Under the pieces are notes generated by a model. That model had not been told where the DNA came from. It was given only the letters and a program-made list of their open reading frames with translations, and made no database searches. Shown here in pieces: positions 44,500 to 51,995 of a stretch of DNA of 64,000 nucleotides. A program made the translations under genes and the position numbers. Source of the stretch: CAYSWH01 sp964434775 (lineage in GTDB: Bacteria > Patescibacteriota > JACMRA01); assembly GCA_964434775.1 (NCBI GenBank), contig CAYSWH010000003.1:11536-75535 (forward strand). The letters are read 5' to 3'. Each line of letters begins with the position of its first letter. The stretch's first letter is position 1.

Positions 44500-45645
44500 A
44501 TGCTTTCACAAAAAAAATTTGCTCTACTCCATGCTTTTTTCAAGGCAGATTGTAAAGGGGGCGGTGAAAAAACCAGCTTATTAATCAGAAATCATTACCG
44601 GGCTGATCTATTCACCGGTTTTGTTGGCCGAGAAACTTGGAGACCGGAAAGTCCTGATCCTTTTTCTCGAATGCTGTACGATAAAAAATACCGTTTAACT
44701 GTTTTTCATGAAGAAAGTAAAATTCCCTATTGGCGAAAAGTGAAGAGGCAGTTGGCCTTCTTTTTTAATGGTCATAAATTAAATGGTTATGATGTGGTTG
44801 TCTTCGGAGGTAATATCGGTTTAGCCGCGGGCAGGATTACAGACAAAAAAACCAAAAAAGTACTTTATTGCTATACCCCTCCCAGGCCTTTTACTGATCA
44901 ACTGGAAACCAGGCTACAAGAGATGGCTTTTTGGCAAAGACCATTTATGAAATTATTTGCCGGTTGGGTGAAGTATCAGTATAAAAAGGATGCTTTAAGA
45001 ATGGATCTGATTATTGCCGATAGTAAAAATGTGCAAAAAAGACTCAAAAAATTCTTCAATATCGAGTCCAAAGTAATATATCCTCCGGTAGAAACTGGTA
45101 AGTTTACCTGGCTAGGACAAGAAGACTACTTTTTATCATATGCAAGGTTGGAACCCTTAAAGAGAATCCCGTTATTGTTGGATGCTTTTGAAAAAATGCC
45201 TGAAAAAAAACTGGTTATCTGTTCCAGCGGTCCTCTGAAGGGTTGGCTTGAGAAAGAAATTAAAGAAAGGGGGTTGGATAATGTGGTTTACGAAGGGTTA
45301 GTTAGCGACGAAAGATTGAAAGAGTTGGTAGGGAAGTGTTTAGCCGGAATTTATATACCTGTAGACGAGGATGCAGGGATTATTCAATGCGAGTTGATGG
45401 CCGCCGGAAAACCGGTTATCGGAGTGGACGAAGGCGGGTTAAAAGAAACGGTAGTACACGAAGAAACCGGTTTGCTAATTAAGAAAGACCCTTTGGCGAA
45501 TGATTTGATTCAGGCGATATACGAGCTAACACCCGAAAAAGCTTTATCTATGAAAAGAAATTGTGTAAAAAAAGCTAAGCAATACGACATCAACTCTTTC
45601 TTCGAACAAATGGATAGCCAAATAGAAGGGCTTTACAAGGGCTAA
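44500..45645 (+). CDS. Glycosyltransferase family 4 (GT-B)
   Basis: About 381 residues from the ATG at 44500; a TTG at 44482 is also possible. The donor-binding half shows FLSYARLEPLKRIPLLLDAFEKM, KKLVICSSGPLKGWLE, VVYEGLVSDERLKELVGKC and the EDAGIIQCELMAAGKPVIGVDEGGLKETVV block, with the GT4 E-x7-E pair. The N-terminal half begins LHAFFKADCKGGGEKT. It transfers a sugar from a nucleotide donor on the cytoplasmic face of the membrane. A bidirectional terminator follows. Confidence 0.92.
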   Translation: MLSQKKFALLHAFFKADCKGGGEKTSLLIRNHYRADLFTGFVGRETWRPESPDPFSRMLYDKKYRLTVFHEESKIPYWRKVKRQLAFFFNGHKLNGYDVVVFGGNIGLAAGRITDKKTKKVLYCYTPPRPFTDQLETRLQEMAFWQRPFMKLFAGWVKYQYKKDALRMDLIIADSKNVQKRLKKFFNIESKVIYPPVETGKFTWLGQEDYFLSYARLEPLKRIPLLLDAFEKMPEKKLVICSSGPLKGWLEKEIKERGLDNVVYEGLVSDERLKELVGKCLAGIYIPVDEDAGIIQCELMAAGKPVIGVDEGGLKETVVHEETGLLIKKDPLANDLIQAIYELTPEKALSMKRNCVKKAKQYDINSFFEQMDSQIEGLYKG

Positions 45646-45651
45646 AACGGA

Positions 45652-45680
45652 TTAAAAAGAACCACCTTAAAGGTGGTTGT
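45652..45680. terminator. Bidirectional terminator
   Basis: AACCACCTT / AAGGTGGTT hairpin between the GT4 stop and the convergent YtxH-like gene stop. On the minus strand it is followed by CTTTTTAATC; on the plus strand only a weak T run is seen, so it best serves the minus-strand gene. Confidence 0.65.
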
Positions 45681-45720
45681 TACAAATGCTTAATTATAAT
45701 AAGCAAGTAAAGCAATTCGG

Positions 45721-46077
45721 CTAGTACTTATTGTCCTCTTTGTTCTCGCTGTCTTTAACAAGCTCAATATCTTCTTCCTTAATCGGCTTTTTCTTTTTCA
45801 TTCTTTCGAACTCCTTAGAAACAGTGTCAATAGCCTTTCTTACTTCTTCAGTAGTTTGATTTACAAAAGGAACACCTTTTTTCTGGTAAAGGTCTTCGGT
45901 TTTTTTGGAAGCGTCAGCAAAGCCTTTTTTTACAGCTTCCCTGTTTTCTTTACCGCTAGCAGGGCTAAAGAATATAGCTACTACACCTCCAATTACGGAA
46001 GAGATAAGCGCTGCTGCAAAAATTTTCTTCTTTTCCTCCTCCTTTCGCTTTTTTTGGTTTAATATATCAAATAACAT
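45721..46077 (-). CDS. YtxH-like membrane protein
   Basis: About 118 residues from the ATG at 46077 (MLFDILNQKK). A basic N-terminus, one hydrophobic helix (IFAAALISSVIGGVVAIFFSPASGKENREAVKK, the YtxH signature with SPxSGKE after the helix) and a charged amphipathic tail. YtxH proteins are small, stress-associated membrane proteins in many bacteria. Confidence 0.75.
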   Translation of the reverse strand: MLFDILNQKKRKEEEKKKIFAAALISSVIGGVVAIFFSPASGKENREAVKKGFADASKKTEDLYQKKGVPFVNQTTEEVRKAIDTVSKEFERMKKKKPIKEEDIELVKDSENKEDNKY

Positions 46078-46293
46078 ACACATAAATTGTATTATAAAAT
46101 AAATTTCAATTATTCAATTATAATCCACATTTCTGCTTTTGTCAAAAAAAAACTTGAATTGATCAAACTACTCTTTAGCGTTGACTGAAAGGTAATAATT
46201 CGTTATTTTTGAAATACGTATTCAGTGAATTAAAACTTATTCAAAGCAGAATTTTGAATCCTTTAAAAAATCGCATAAGAAGAAAATTATTTC

Positions 46294-47199
46294 ATGAGTA
46301 AAAATTATCCGGGAATAGAAATTTTGAACGTAAAAATAAATCAAATTAGTAAGTCGGAAGTTTTAGAGGAAATTAAGTCTCTAATTCAATTGAATAAAAG
46401 CCGGGAAACTAACAAAAAAACCGAATATATCGTAACTCCTTATTCGGAATACTTTATTGCTTCTCAAGATGACGAATATTTCCGTAAAGTCTTAAATAAT
46501 TCTTTTTTAAGCCTGGCTGATGGGATTTTTCCGGTTTGGGCGGCATATTTTCAAAACAAATGCAGGGAAATCAAGAGTTTTAGGAAGCTCAAAATATTGT
46601 GGACTTATATCTATTCCGGTGCTTTTATTGTTTTTAGACCGGGCGAGTTAAACTCAGTTATAGAGGAGAGAATTCCGGGTTCGGCATTAATTTATGATTT
46701 GAGTAAAATGGCTGCGGAAAACGGATATAAAGTGGCTATTTTGGGAGGTTATGACTTTGGCGGGGGTAATACCGGGGTTTTAGCTGCAAAAAAATTGCAA
46801 GAATTATACCCTCGCTTGGAAATTGTAGAAATCTATCCGGGAGAACGTGAGCAAGAAAAAGAGGGTAGGGAAGTAGTGGAAATCTTCAAAAAATCCAAAG
46901 CAAATATTCTATTTTGCTGTTATGGAGCAGGGAAAGAAGAAAAGTGGTTGTATGAAAATTTAGCTGAAACCCGAATTGATGTTGGAATAGGTTTGGGTGG
47001 TAGTTTGGATTACGTTTCCGGAGTAAAGAAGCTGCCGCCTATGTTTATTAGAAAAATAGGGCTGGAGTGGTTTTTTAGACCTTTTTTTGCTGACGGCTTT
47101 TCACTTAAAACTTTTAAAGCACGTCTGTTTAGGGCTTGGCCTGCCATGATCAAGTCTTCCTGGTTGATGCTCAAACAAGAGCTTACAAGAAAGGTTTAG
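46294..47199 (+). CDS. WecG/TagA/CpsF family glycosyltransferase (GT26)
   Basis: 301 residues. YIVTPYSEYFIASQDDEYFRKVLNNS then LSLADGIFPVWAA carries the catalytic ADG Asp of GT26; KVAILGGYDFGGGNTGVLAAKKLQELYPRLEIV and LFCCYGAGKEEKWLYEN follow in the family order, and GIGLGGSLDYVSGVKKLPPMFIRKIGLEWFFRPF is the C-terminal signature. These membrane-associated enzymes add ManNAc-type sugars to lipid-linked glycans or teichoic acid precursors. The stop overlaps by 4 bases that of the convergent WecG-like/Nudix fusion. Confidence 0.92.
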   Translation: MSKNYPGIEILNVKINQISKSEVLEEIKSLIQLNKSRETNKKTEYIVTPYSEYFIASQDDEYFRKVLNNSFLSLADGIFPVWAAYFQNKCREIKSFRKLKILWTYIYSGAFIVFRPGELNSVIEERIPGSALIYDLSKMAAENGYKVAILGGYDFGGGNTGVLAAKKLQELYPRLEIVEIYPGEREQEKEGREVVEIFKKSKANILFCCYGAGKEEKWLYENLAETRIDVGIGLGGSLDYVSGVKKLPPMFIRKIGLEWFFRPFFADGFSLKTFKARLFRAWPAMIKSSWLMLKQELTRKV

Positions 47200-48734
47200 T
47201 GAATAGTACACTTACTTTCAGGATATTTATTAATTTTTTCCAAAGCTTTCCTAGCCTGGATCCAATCGTTTCTTTTCTCAATGCTGAGGGTTTTCTCAAC
47301 CATTTCTGAACCAACCCATTTAGCTTCGGCATTTTCCCAGTTGGGTTTTGGTTTTTTATCTCCCGTATATTTTAATAATACCGGATGATGTTGACTGCAA
47401 TTATAGTTGCAACCGTGTAAGATAAACCTTTTAAAAGAAAAACTGTGAGGTTCCGAAACTCCCGGAATTTTGACTGAATTTTTATGAAGCGGTTTGAACA
47501 ATTCAGCCTCTAAATCAACCTCTTCTTCTGCTTCCCTAATTGCTGTTTCCTCGATGCTTTCCGTGCCTTCAATCTTTCCTTGCACAAAAGTCCAACCGAT
47601 ATCTCCGGCCAGCCAATTACGTCTCCTGACAAGCAAAAACTCATCTTTCTCGTTTTGAATAATACTAATTACAGTCTCTCTGGGTCTTTTCTCCAAGCCA
47701 AGCATAAACTCTTGCAAGGTAGTCCACCAAATCAAGCCCCAGGAAGCGTCGATTTTTCTGATTTGATTGTAAGTAAAACTGATTGCCTCCCTAATTTTTT
47801 CTCTAAAAGAAACTCTCCAAAAAGAATACCTCGGATCAGGTTCGATTTTGGACTGGATAAGGCCAGATAAATCGTCAAAACTGACTGCTAAGGTGAAATT
47901 TAGCTCTTTATCAAGGCTCAGGTTGTCTACAAAGAAATCTTCTTTGCCGCTACTGCCGGGAAAATCCACCAGGATCAAATCAGGCTGTTTTGCTTTGATG
48001 TACTCTTTAGCTTCGATTAAATCAGGATAAACTTCATAAAGATTCTCTCTAGTGAGCCAGGTGTGAGAGTCGGGATAATGCTTTCCAAAAACTTCTGGAT
48101 GTCTGCTTGGTTCGTCTTCCAAAAAACAAACCGCTCCTCGAGGACTCCAGGTATCAACTATGAGTTCGGGGTAGTTTTGACGAATATTTTCCCTTACTTC
48201 AGTTTTTTTGAGTCTATTAGCCAGGATTAGCACTTTCCAATCGTGCTTTTGAGATTCTTGTAAGAGAAACTGGAGCAGGTCTTCTTCGGAGACATAAAAA
48301 TATTGATGCTTGTCTTCAATTGGCTTGGGGTTCAATTTTGAGATCAAAAATAGAATTATATTTCTGATGAACGAGAAAAAAAATAAGATCAGAAAAATAG
48401 GGACTCTCAGTAAAAAAGTTAAATTCACCAGTCTATTACTATACAATTCAGCCAAAAAACCGGGATTTATCTTCCGATCCACCGACCACAAAACCTTTTC
48501 GTCAGTAACAACCTTTAACCGGCTTTGATTAAGCAGAAACTTGTAAGCCGGATTTCGATTTGCCCGAAGAAGAGATTCAGACTCAAGTAAGAACAATGTC
48601 TCCTTTGCACCTTTGCTCAGATTCTCAAACTTACCTCTCAAAGAAGGAATACAATCATTTGCTATCTCCACCCCCAAAAAAGAATTGCGATAATCCATTA
48701 AACCAAGCAACCCCCAAGCAGGGAGTTTTGTCAA
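47196..48734 (-). CDS. Fusion of degenerate WecG/TagA-like domain and Nudix hydrolase
   Basis: 512 residues. The C-terminal ~150 residues are a Nudix hydrolase: ETVISIIQNEKDEFLLVRRRNW and the box GKIEGTESIEETAIREAEEEVDL (Asp replaces the usual Gly). The N-terminal ~310 follow the WecG/TagA order: FLGVEIANDCIPSL, LLESESLLRANRNPAYKFLLNQSRLKVVTDEKVLWSV (Asp kept within TDE but not ADG), KVLILANRLKKTEVRENIRQNYPELIV, and PDLILVDFPGSSGKEDFF. A hydrophobic segment (about 108-130) replaces the usual middle loop. It is probably a degenerate glycosyltransferase fused to a nucleotide-diphosphate-sugar or nucleotide hydrolase. Confidence 0.78.
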   Translation of the reverse strand: MTKLPAWGLLGLMDYRNSFLGVEIANDCIPSLRGKFENLSKGAKETLFLLESESLLRANRNPAYKFLLNQSRLKVVTDEKVLWSVDRKINPGFLAELYSNRLVNLTFLLRVPIFLILFFFSFIRNIILFLISKLNPKPIEDKHQYFYVSEEDLLQFLLQESQKHDWKVLILANRLKKTEVRENIRQNYPELIVDTWSPRGAVCFLEDEPSRHPEVFGKHYPDSHTWLTRENLYEVYPDLIEAKEYIKAKQPDLILVDFPGSSGKEDFFVDNLSLDKELNFTLAVSFDDLSGLIQSKIEPDPRYSFWRVSFREKIREAISFTYNQIRKIDASWGLIWWTTLQEFMLGLEKRPRETVISIIQNEKDEFLLVRRRNWLAGDIGWTFVQGKIEGTESIEETAIREAEEEVDLEAELFKPLHKNSVKIPGVSEPHSFSFKRFILHGCNYNCSQHHPVLLKYTGDKKPKPNWENAEAKWVGSEMVEKTLSIEKRNDWIQARKALEKINKYPESKCTIH

Positions 48735-48766
48735 TTGGGCGGGAAATAATTATCTCTTTTTTCTTT

Positions 48767-49006
48767 TTATCGAAGCTGAAGGTAAGGAATTACTTGGATA
48801 TCCTGCAGGAGATCCGGGAACTCTAGTTTCTTTACCTTCGCACAAATCAATGAAATGTCTACAATCATCACAACTTGCCTTGAGAGAATAGTTTGTCGTA
48901 TTTGAGTTAATTCTGTTTGTAAAATTGGAACAAGGTGTCGGTATTCTTCTCTTTCCAAAGGTTCATGGTGCCTCTCTCGTATTTTGCCGGCCTCTCTTCC
49001 GTGCAT
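48767..49006 (-). CDS. Possible small protein, 79 aa
   Basis: From the ATG at 49006 (MHGREAGKIRERHHEPLEREEYRHLV...) the frame overlaps the end of the upstream 106-aa gene by 44 bases. Residues ~25-75 look protein-like (hydrophobic VVMIVDISLICAKVKKL after a polar helix). It may be a separate small gene or the shifted C-terminal part of the upstream gene. No family recognised. Confidence 0.4.
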   Translation of the reverse strand: MHGREAGKIRERHHEPLEREEYRHLVPILQTELTQIRQTILSRQVVMIVDISLICAKVKKLEFPDLLQDIQVIPYLQLR

Positions 49007-49283
49007 AAAATTCGAAACTCTTAATAACGGCAGTAGCAACCTCTTCAGCTAAAAAGTTAATTAAATTTTGATTTTGTGTTTGATTGAATTTGTAGTTATT
49101 TTTTATTCTGTTAAGAAAATTTCCAAGTTGTCTTTCTATGAATTCTGCTGTAAGGTAATTCAACCTCATTCGTTTAGCAGTGTTGTTTAGCTCCGAGACA
49201 AAACCATCCACCTCATTATCTATAGATTCTATAGTAAGGGGAACTTTTTCATGTGTTGAGTATGCGAAGTATTCCTGAGTCAT
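48963..49283 (-). CDS. Hypothetical protein, 106 aa
   Basis: Helical polar protein (FVSELNNTAKRMRLNYLTAEFIERQLGNFLNRIKNNY), basic at the C-terminus, without membrane segment. It is divergent from the 335-aa gene at 49388 with about 105 bases between the starts. No family recognised. Confidence 0.5.
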   Translation of the reverse strand: MTQEYFAYSTHEKVPLTIESIDNEVDGFVSELNNTAKRMRLNYLTAEFIERQLGNFLNRIKNNYKFNQTQNQNLINFLAEEVATAVIKSFEFYARKRGRQNTREAP

Positions 49284-49387
49284 ATCTCCAAATAATATCT
49301 CAAAGGGAATTTTTTATCAAGGAGATAATTTTTGGAAAATTGCAAAAAAGCGAAAAATGGGGTAGGATTAGATTAAGTGTTTTGTTT

Positions 49388-50395
49388 ATGACAATTGAAG
49401 GAGTGGTAGGAAATCTTGTTAAAGATCCAGTTGGTTATTTTACAGAAACTAGGTATAGATCACCTGAAGAAAGAAGACAGTTTTATGCTAGGGTTGGGGA
49501 ACATGAAAAACGATTCTTTGAGGGTTTATGTGGGACACATCCTTCTTCTGTTAACAATAAACAATGGGAGTTTGTAAAAAGAATGATGAAGCGAGACATG
49601 GAGATGACCGTCAATAGAGAGAGCGGATTTGATGGTATTGCCTATAGAAATAATTACTTTCGTAATTTAGCCGACTTTAGTCCAAGAGAAATATCTTATT
49701 TAAAGCATAACTTTGTTAACGGAGAATTACATGGTGGTTATCAAGAATTAGAACCTCGAATAGCAATTAAGCTTATGCTGATGGCTGACAAGCTTTTGCG
49801 AGAATTACGCGATCAAGAAATAAGTAGAATTGATATGAATAGAGTGATAGGTTTACTTGTGTCAGAAGTTCTTAGTCATTCCTCTGCTAGGTTAAATAAC
49901 AATTTTGTAAGAATTTTCGATAAAGATCAGACAATAAAAATGCTTGTGGAAAATCTTCAGAGTGTCGGAATAGATCCAAGGTATTTTGATATTAAGAAAA
50001 TGAAGTTATATCAGAGAGATGAGCTAAATAGAATTTGGCAGAGAGATTATGGTCACCTAAACATTACTTCTGATGGAGGTCAAGACTCCTATTCGATAGG
50101 TTTTGGCGGAAATATGCATGACAACATTAGAAATGATTTTTCAGAAGAAGAGAGAACTGCTTTAAATTCTCTCTATATTCAATTAATTGCACTACCAAAC
50201 GAAAAAATTTCGTCATTAGGTCATCAGTATTTTATTGACCAAATCCAAGATCCGGTTTTGATAATAAAAATCGCCGTTCTTGCAAAGAAAATGGAAAAGT
50301 CTGATCCAAATTTAACCTTAACTGAAAGATGGAAAGAAGCAATAAGAATTGTTTCTGCATCTACCCCTCCAAGGCCTGCTCGAGGTCCTCAATAA
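49388..50395 (+). CDS. Hypothetical protein, 335 aa
   Basis: From the ATG at 49388 (MTIEGVVGNLVKDPVGYF...); an ATG at 49253 would add 45 residues that overlap the divergent gene. All-helical, rich in Arg, Asn and charged residues, no membrane helix. Phrases such as WEFVKRMMKRDMEMTVNRESGFDG and PREISYLKHNFVNGEL give no family match that I recognise. Its last 35 bases overlap the end of the convergent PLP enzyme gene. Confidence 0.6.
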   Translation: MTIEGVVGNLVKDPVGYFTETRYRSPEERRQFYARVGEHEKRFFEGLCGTHPSSVNNKQWEFVKRMMKRDMEMTVNRESGFDGIAYRNNYFRNLADFSPREISYLKHNFVNGELHGGYQELEPRIAIKLMLMADKLLRELRDQEISRIDMNRVIGLLVSEVLSHSSARLNNNFVRIFDKDQTIKMLVENLQSVGIDPRYFDIKKMKLYQRDELNRIWQRDYGHLNITSDGGQDSYSIGFGGNMHDNIRNDFSEEERTALNSLYIQLIALPNEKISSLGHQYFIDQIQDPVLIIKIAVLAKKMEKSDPNLTLTERWKEAIRIVSASTPPRPARGPQ

Positions 50396-51572
50396 GATCG
50401 GTCGGGTCTTCCAGACCTACGGAAAGTCTGACTAATTCAGAAGATATGCCGGATTGTTGTCTTTTTTCTTCACCTAGTTGCTGATGAGAAGTTGAAGCCG
50501 GATGCCCGACGATGGTTTTGGTGTCTCCCAAGTTGCCTACCAAGGAAATCAGCTTGACTTTGTCTATTAAATTCTTTCCTCTTTCATAACTATCAACTTC
50601 AAAAGAGAGGAGTCCCGCGCCGGCTTTCTGCTGTTTTTTGGCTAGTTCGTAATCGGGGTTAGATTTAAGAAAAGGGTAGTTAACTTTTTTCACTCTAGGG
50701 TGGGATTCCAAGTATTCAGCGATGACTAAAGCGTTTTGACTATGTCTTTCCATTCTAATCTCCAAAGTTTCCAGACCTTTGAGGAAGAGCCAAGAGTTAA
50801 ACGGAGAAATGGAAGCTCCGGTGTTGCGATGTTCGATGGTCCTGGTCTTATCTATAAAATCCTTTTTTCCGCAGATAACGCCACCCATAGCCCTGCCTTG
50901 ACCGTCTATATATTTGGTAGCCGAATGAATTATAATATCAATTCCATAGTTTGACGGATTCTGTAGAGCCGGTGTAGCGATGGTGTTGTCTACTATTGAA
51001 GTCGCATGGTTTTCTTTGGCAATTTCTGCTATTTTTTGGATATCAATTACCGTTAGAGTAGGATTAGTAGGTGTTTCAAAGAATACTATCTTGGGTTTGT
51101 GTACTTCCACAGCTTTTTGCCAATCTTCCAAATTACTTCCATCTACCCAGATAGTTTTTATTCCAAATTTTTCAAATGTAACCGAAAGAAGCTGTTCCGT
51201 ACCTCCATAAACTTGTTTAGCACAGACTACCTTGTCACCTGATTCCAATAAAGACAAAAAAGTTAAATTTATAGCCGCCATTCCTGTAGCAGTAGCTAAA
51301 GCTGCTTCTGTGTTTTCCAAAGCCGCCATTCTTTCTTCAAAAATTGCCGTAGTGGGATTATGAAGTCTGGTGTAAATATAACCTTCTTCTTGGAGGGTGT
51401 ATAAATTTGCAGCGTGCTGCGAAGACTCATAGTGATAAGCTGAAGTAAGATGAAGAGGCTCTCCGTGTGATAATTCCGAAGTCGGAACGTACCCTGAGCG
51501 GATACTTTTGGTGGCAAATTTAAGATTCTTTTGTAGATTAAGCTGAGTGTATTTTTTTTGAACCGGTGACAT
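50361..51572 (-). CDS. Cys/Met metabolism PLP-dependent enzyme (trans-sulfuration family)
   Basis: 403 residues, typical for the family. YTRLHNPTTAIFEERMAALENTEAALATATGMAA, KVVCAKQVYGGTEQLL, VVDNT-like IVDNTIATPALQNP, and the PLP lysine in HSATKYIDGQGRAMGG are the signature blocks; FLKGLETLEIRMERHSQNA and LVRLSVGLEDPTDLIEDLEQAL close the C-terminus. The family includes cystathionine gamma-synthase/lyase, O-acetylhomoserine sulfhydrylase and methionine gamma-lyase; the phrase LVSLVGNLGDTKTIVGHPASTSH fits the sulfhydrylase/MGL side. The exact reaction is not decided. Confidence 0.93.
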   Translation of the reverse strand: MSPVQKKYTQLNLQKNLKFATKSIRSGYVPTSELSHGEPLHLTSAYHYESSQHAANLYTLQEEGYIYTRLHNPTTAIFEERMAALENTEAALATATGMAAINLTFLSLLESGDKVVCAKQVYGGTEQLLSVTFEKFGIKTIWVDGSNLEDWQKAVEVHKPKIVFFETPTNPTLTVIDIQKIAEIAKENHATSIVDNTIATPALQNPSNYGIDIIIHSATKYIDGQGRAMGGVICGKKDFIDKTRTIEHRNTGASISPFNSWLFLKGLETLEIRMERHSQNALVIAEYLESHPRVKKVNYPFLKSNPDYELAKKQQKAGAGLLSFEVDSYERGKNLIDKVKLISLVGNLGDTKTIVGHPASTSHQQLGEEKRQQSGISSELVRLSVGLEDPTDLIEDLEQALEG

Positions 51573-51605
51573 AAGAGAGTTGCTTAAGGCAAATAAAGTG
51601 TTTTA

Positions 51606-51636
51606 AAAAATAAAAAAGCTCCCTAATTTGGGAGAA
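51606..51636 (-). terminator. Terminator downstream of tRNA-Val
   Basis: On the minus strand CTCCC AAATTA GGGAG is followed by CTTTTTTATTTTTT. It lies about 110 bases past the tRNA-Val 3' end and just before the PLP enzyme start. Confidence 0.75.
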
Positions 51637-51743
51637 GTATGGTTAATACGAAAAAAGAAATACTACTCCCGAGATGACAAGGAAAGCATCATTGACATCA
51701 TAGAGTAAGGGAAGTGTTTCTCTGTCTTCATAAAAAACTTAAT

Positions 51744-51818
51744 TGGTGGGTAATGAGAGATTCGAACTCCCGACCTTCTCGGTGTAAACGAGCTGCGCTA
51801 CCACTGCGCCAATTACCC
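51744..51818 (-). tRNA. tRNA-Val (UAC)
   Basis: Acceptor GGGTAAT/ATTACCC with discriminator A and encoded CCA. Anticodon stem CTCG/CGAG with loop TTTACAC gives anticodon TAC; T-arm GGGAGTTCGAATCTCTC. D-arm GGCGCAGTGGTAGCGC is standard. Confidence 0.95.
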
Positions 51819-51946
51819 GTAAGCTCTAATTATTAGCCTAATCGAAGCAAGCATTTATAATTGTTGGAGAATTGTCAAATATTGGGCTAACTGTGTAAGT
51901 CAAGTAGAGAACGGAGTTATTTCCCTTGCAATTGCAATTAAGTGGT

Positions 51947-51975
51947 TTGACAGACACGGATTATTTAGCAATAAT
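51947..51975 (+). promoter_or_regulatory. Probable promoter of the DUF2079 gene
   Basis: TTGACA (51947-51952), 17-base spacer, AATAAT (51970-51975). The ATG at 51996 lies about 20 bases after the -10 box, leaving a very short leader. Confidence 0.5.
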
Positions 51976-51995
51976 AACCGGAAATTCTGATTGCT

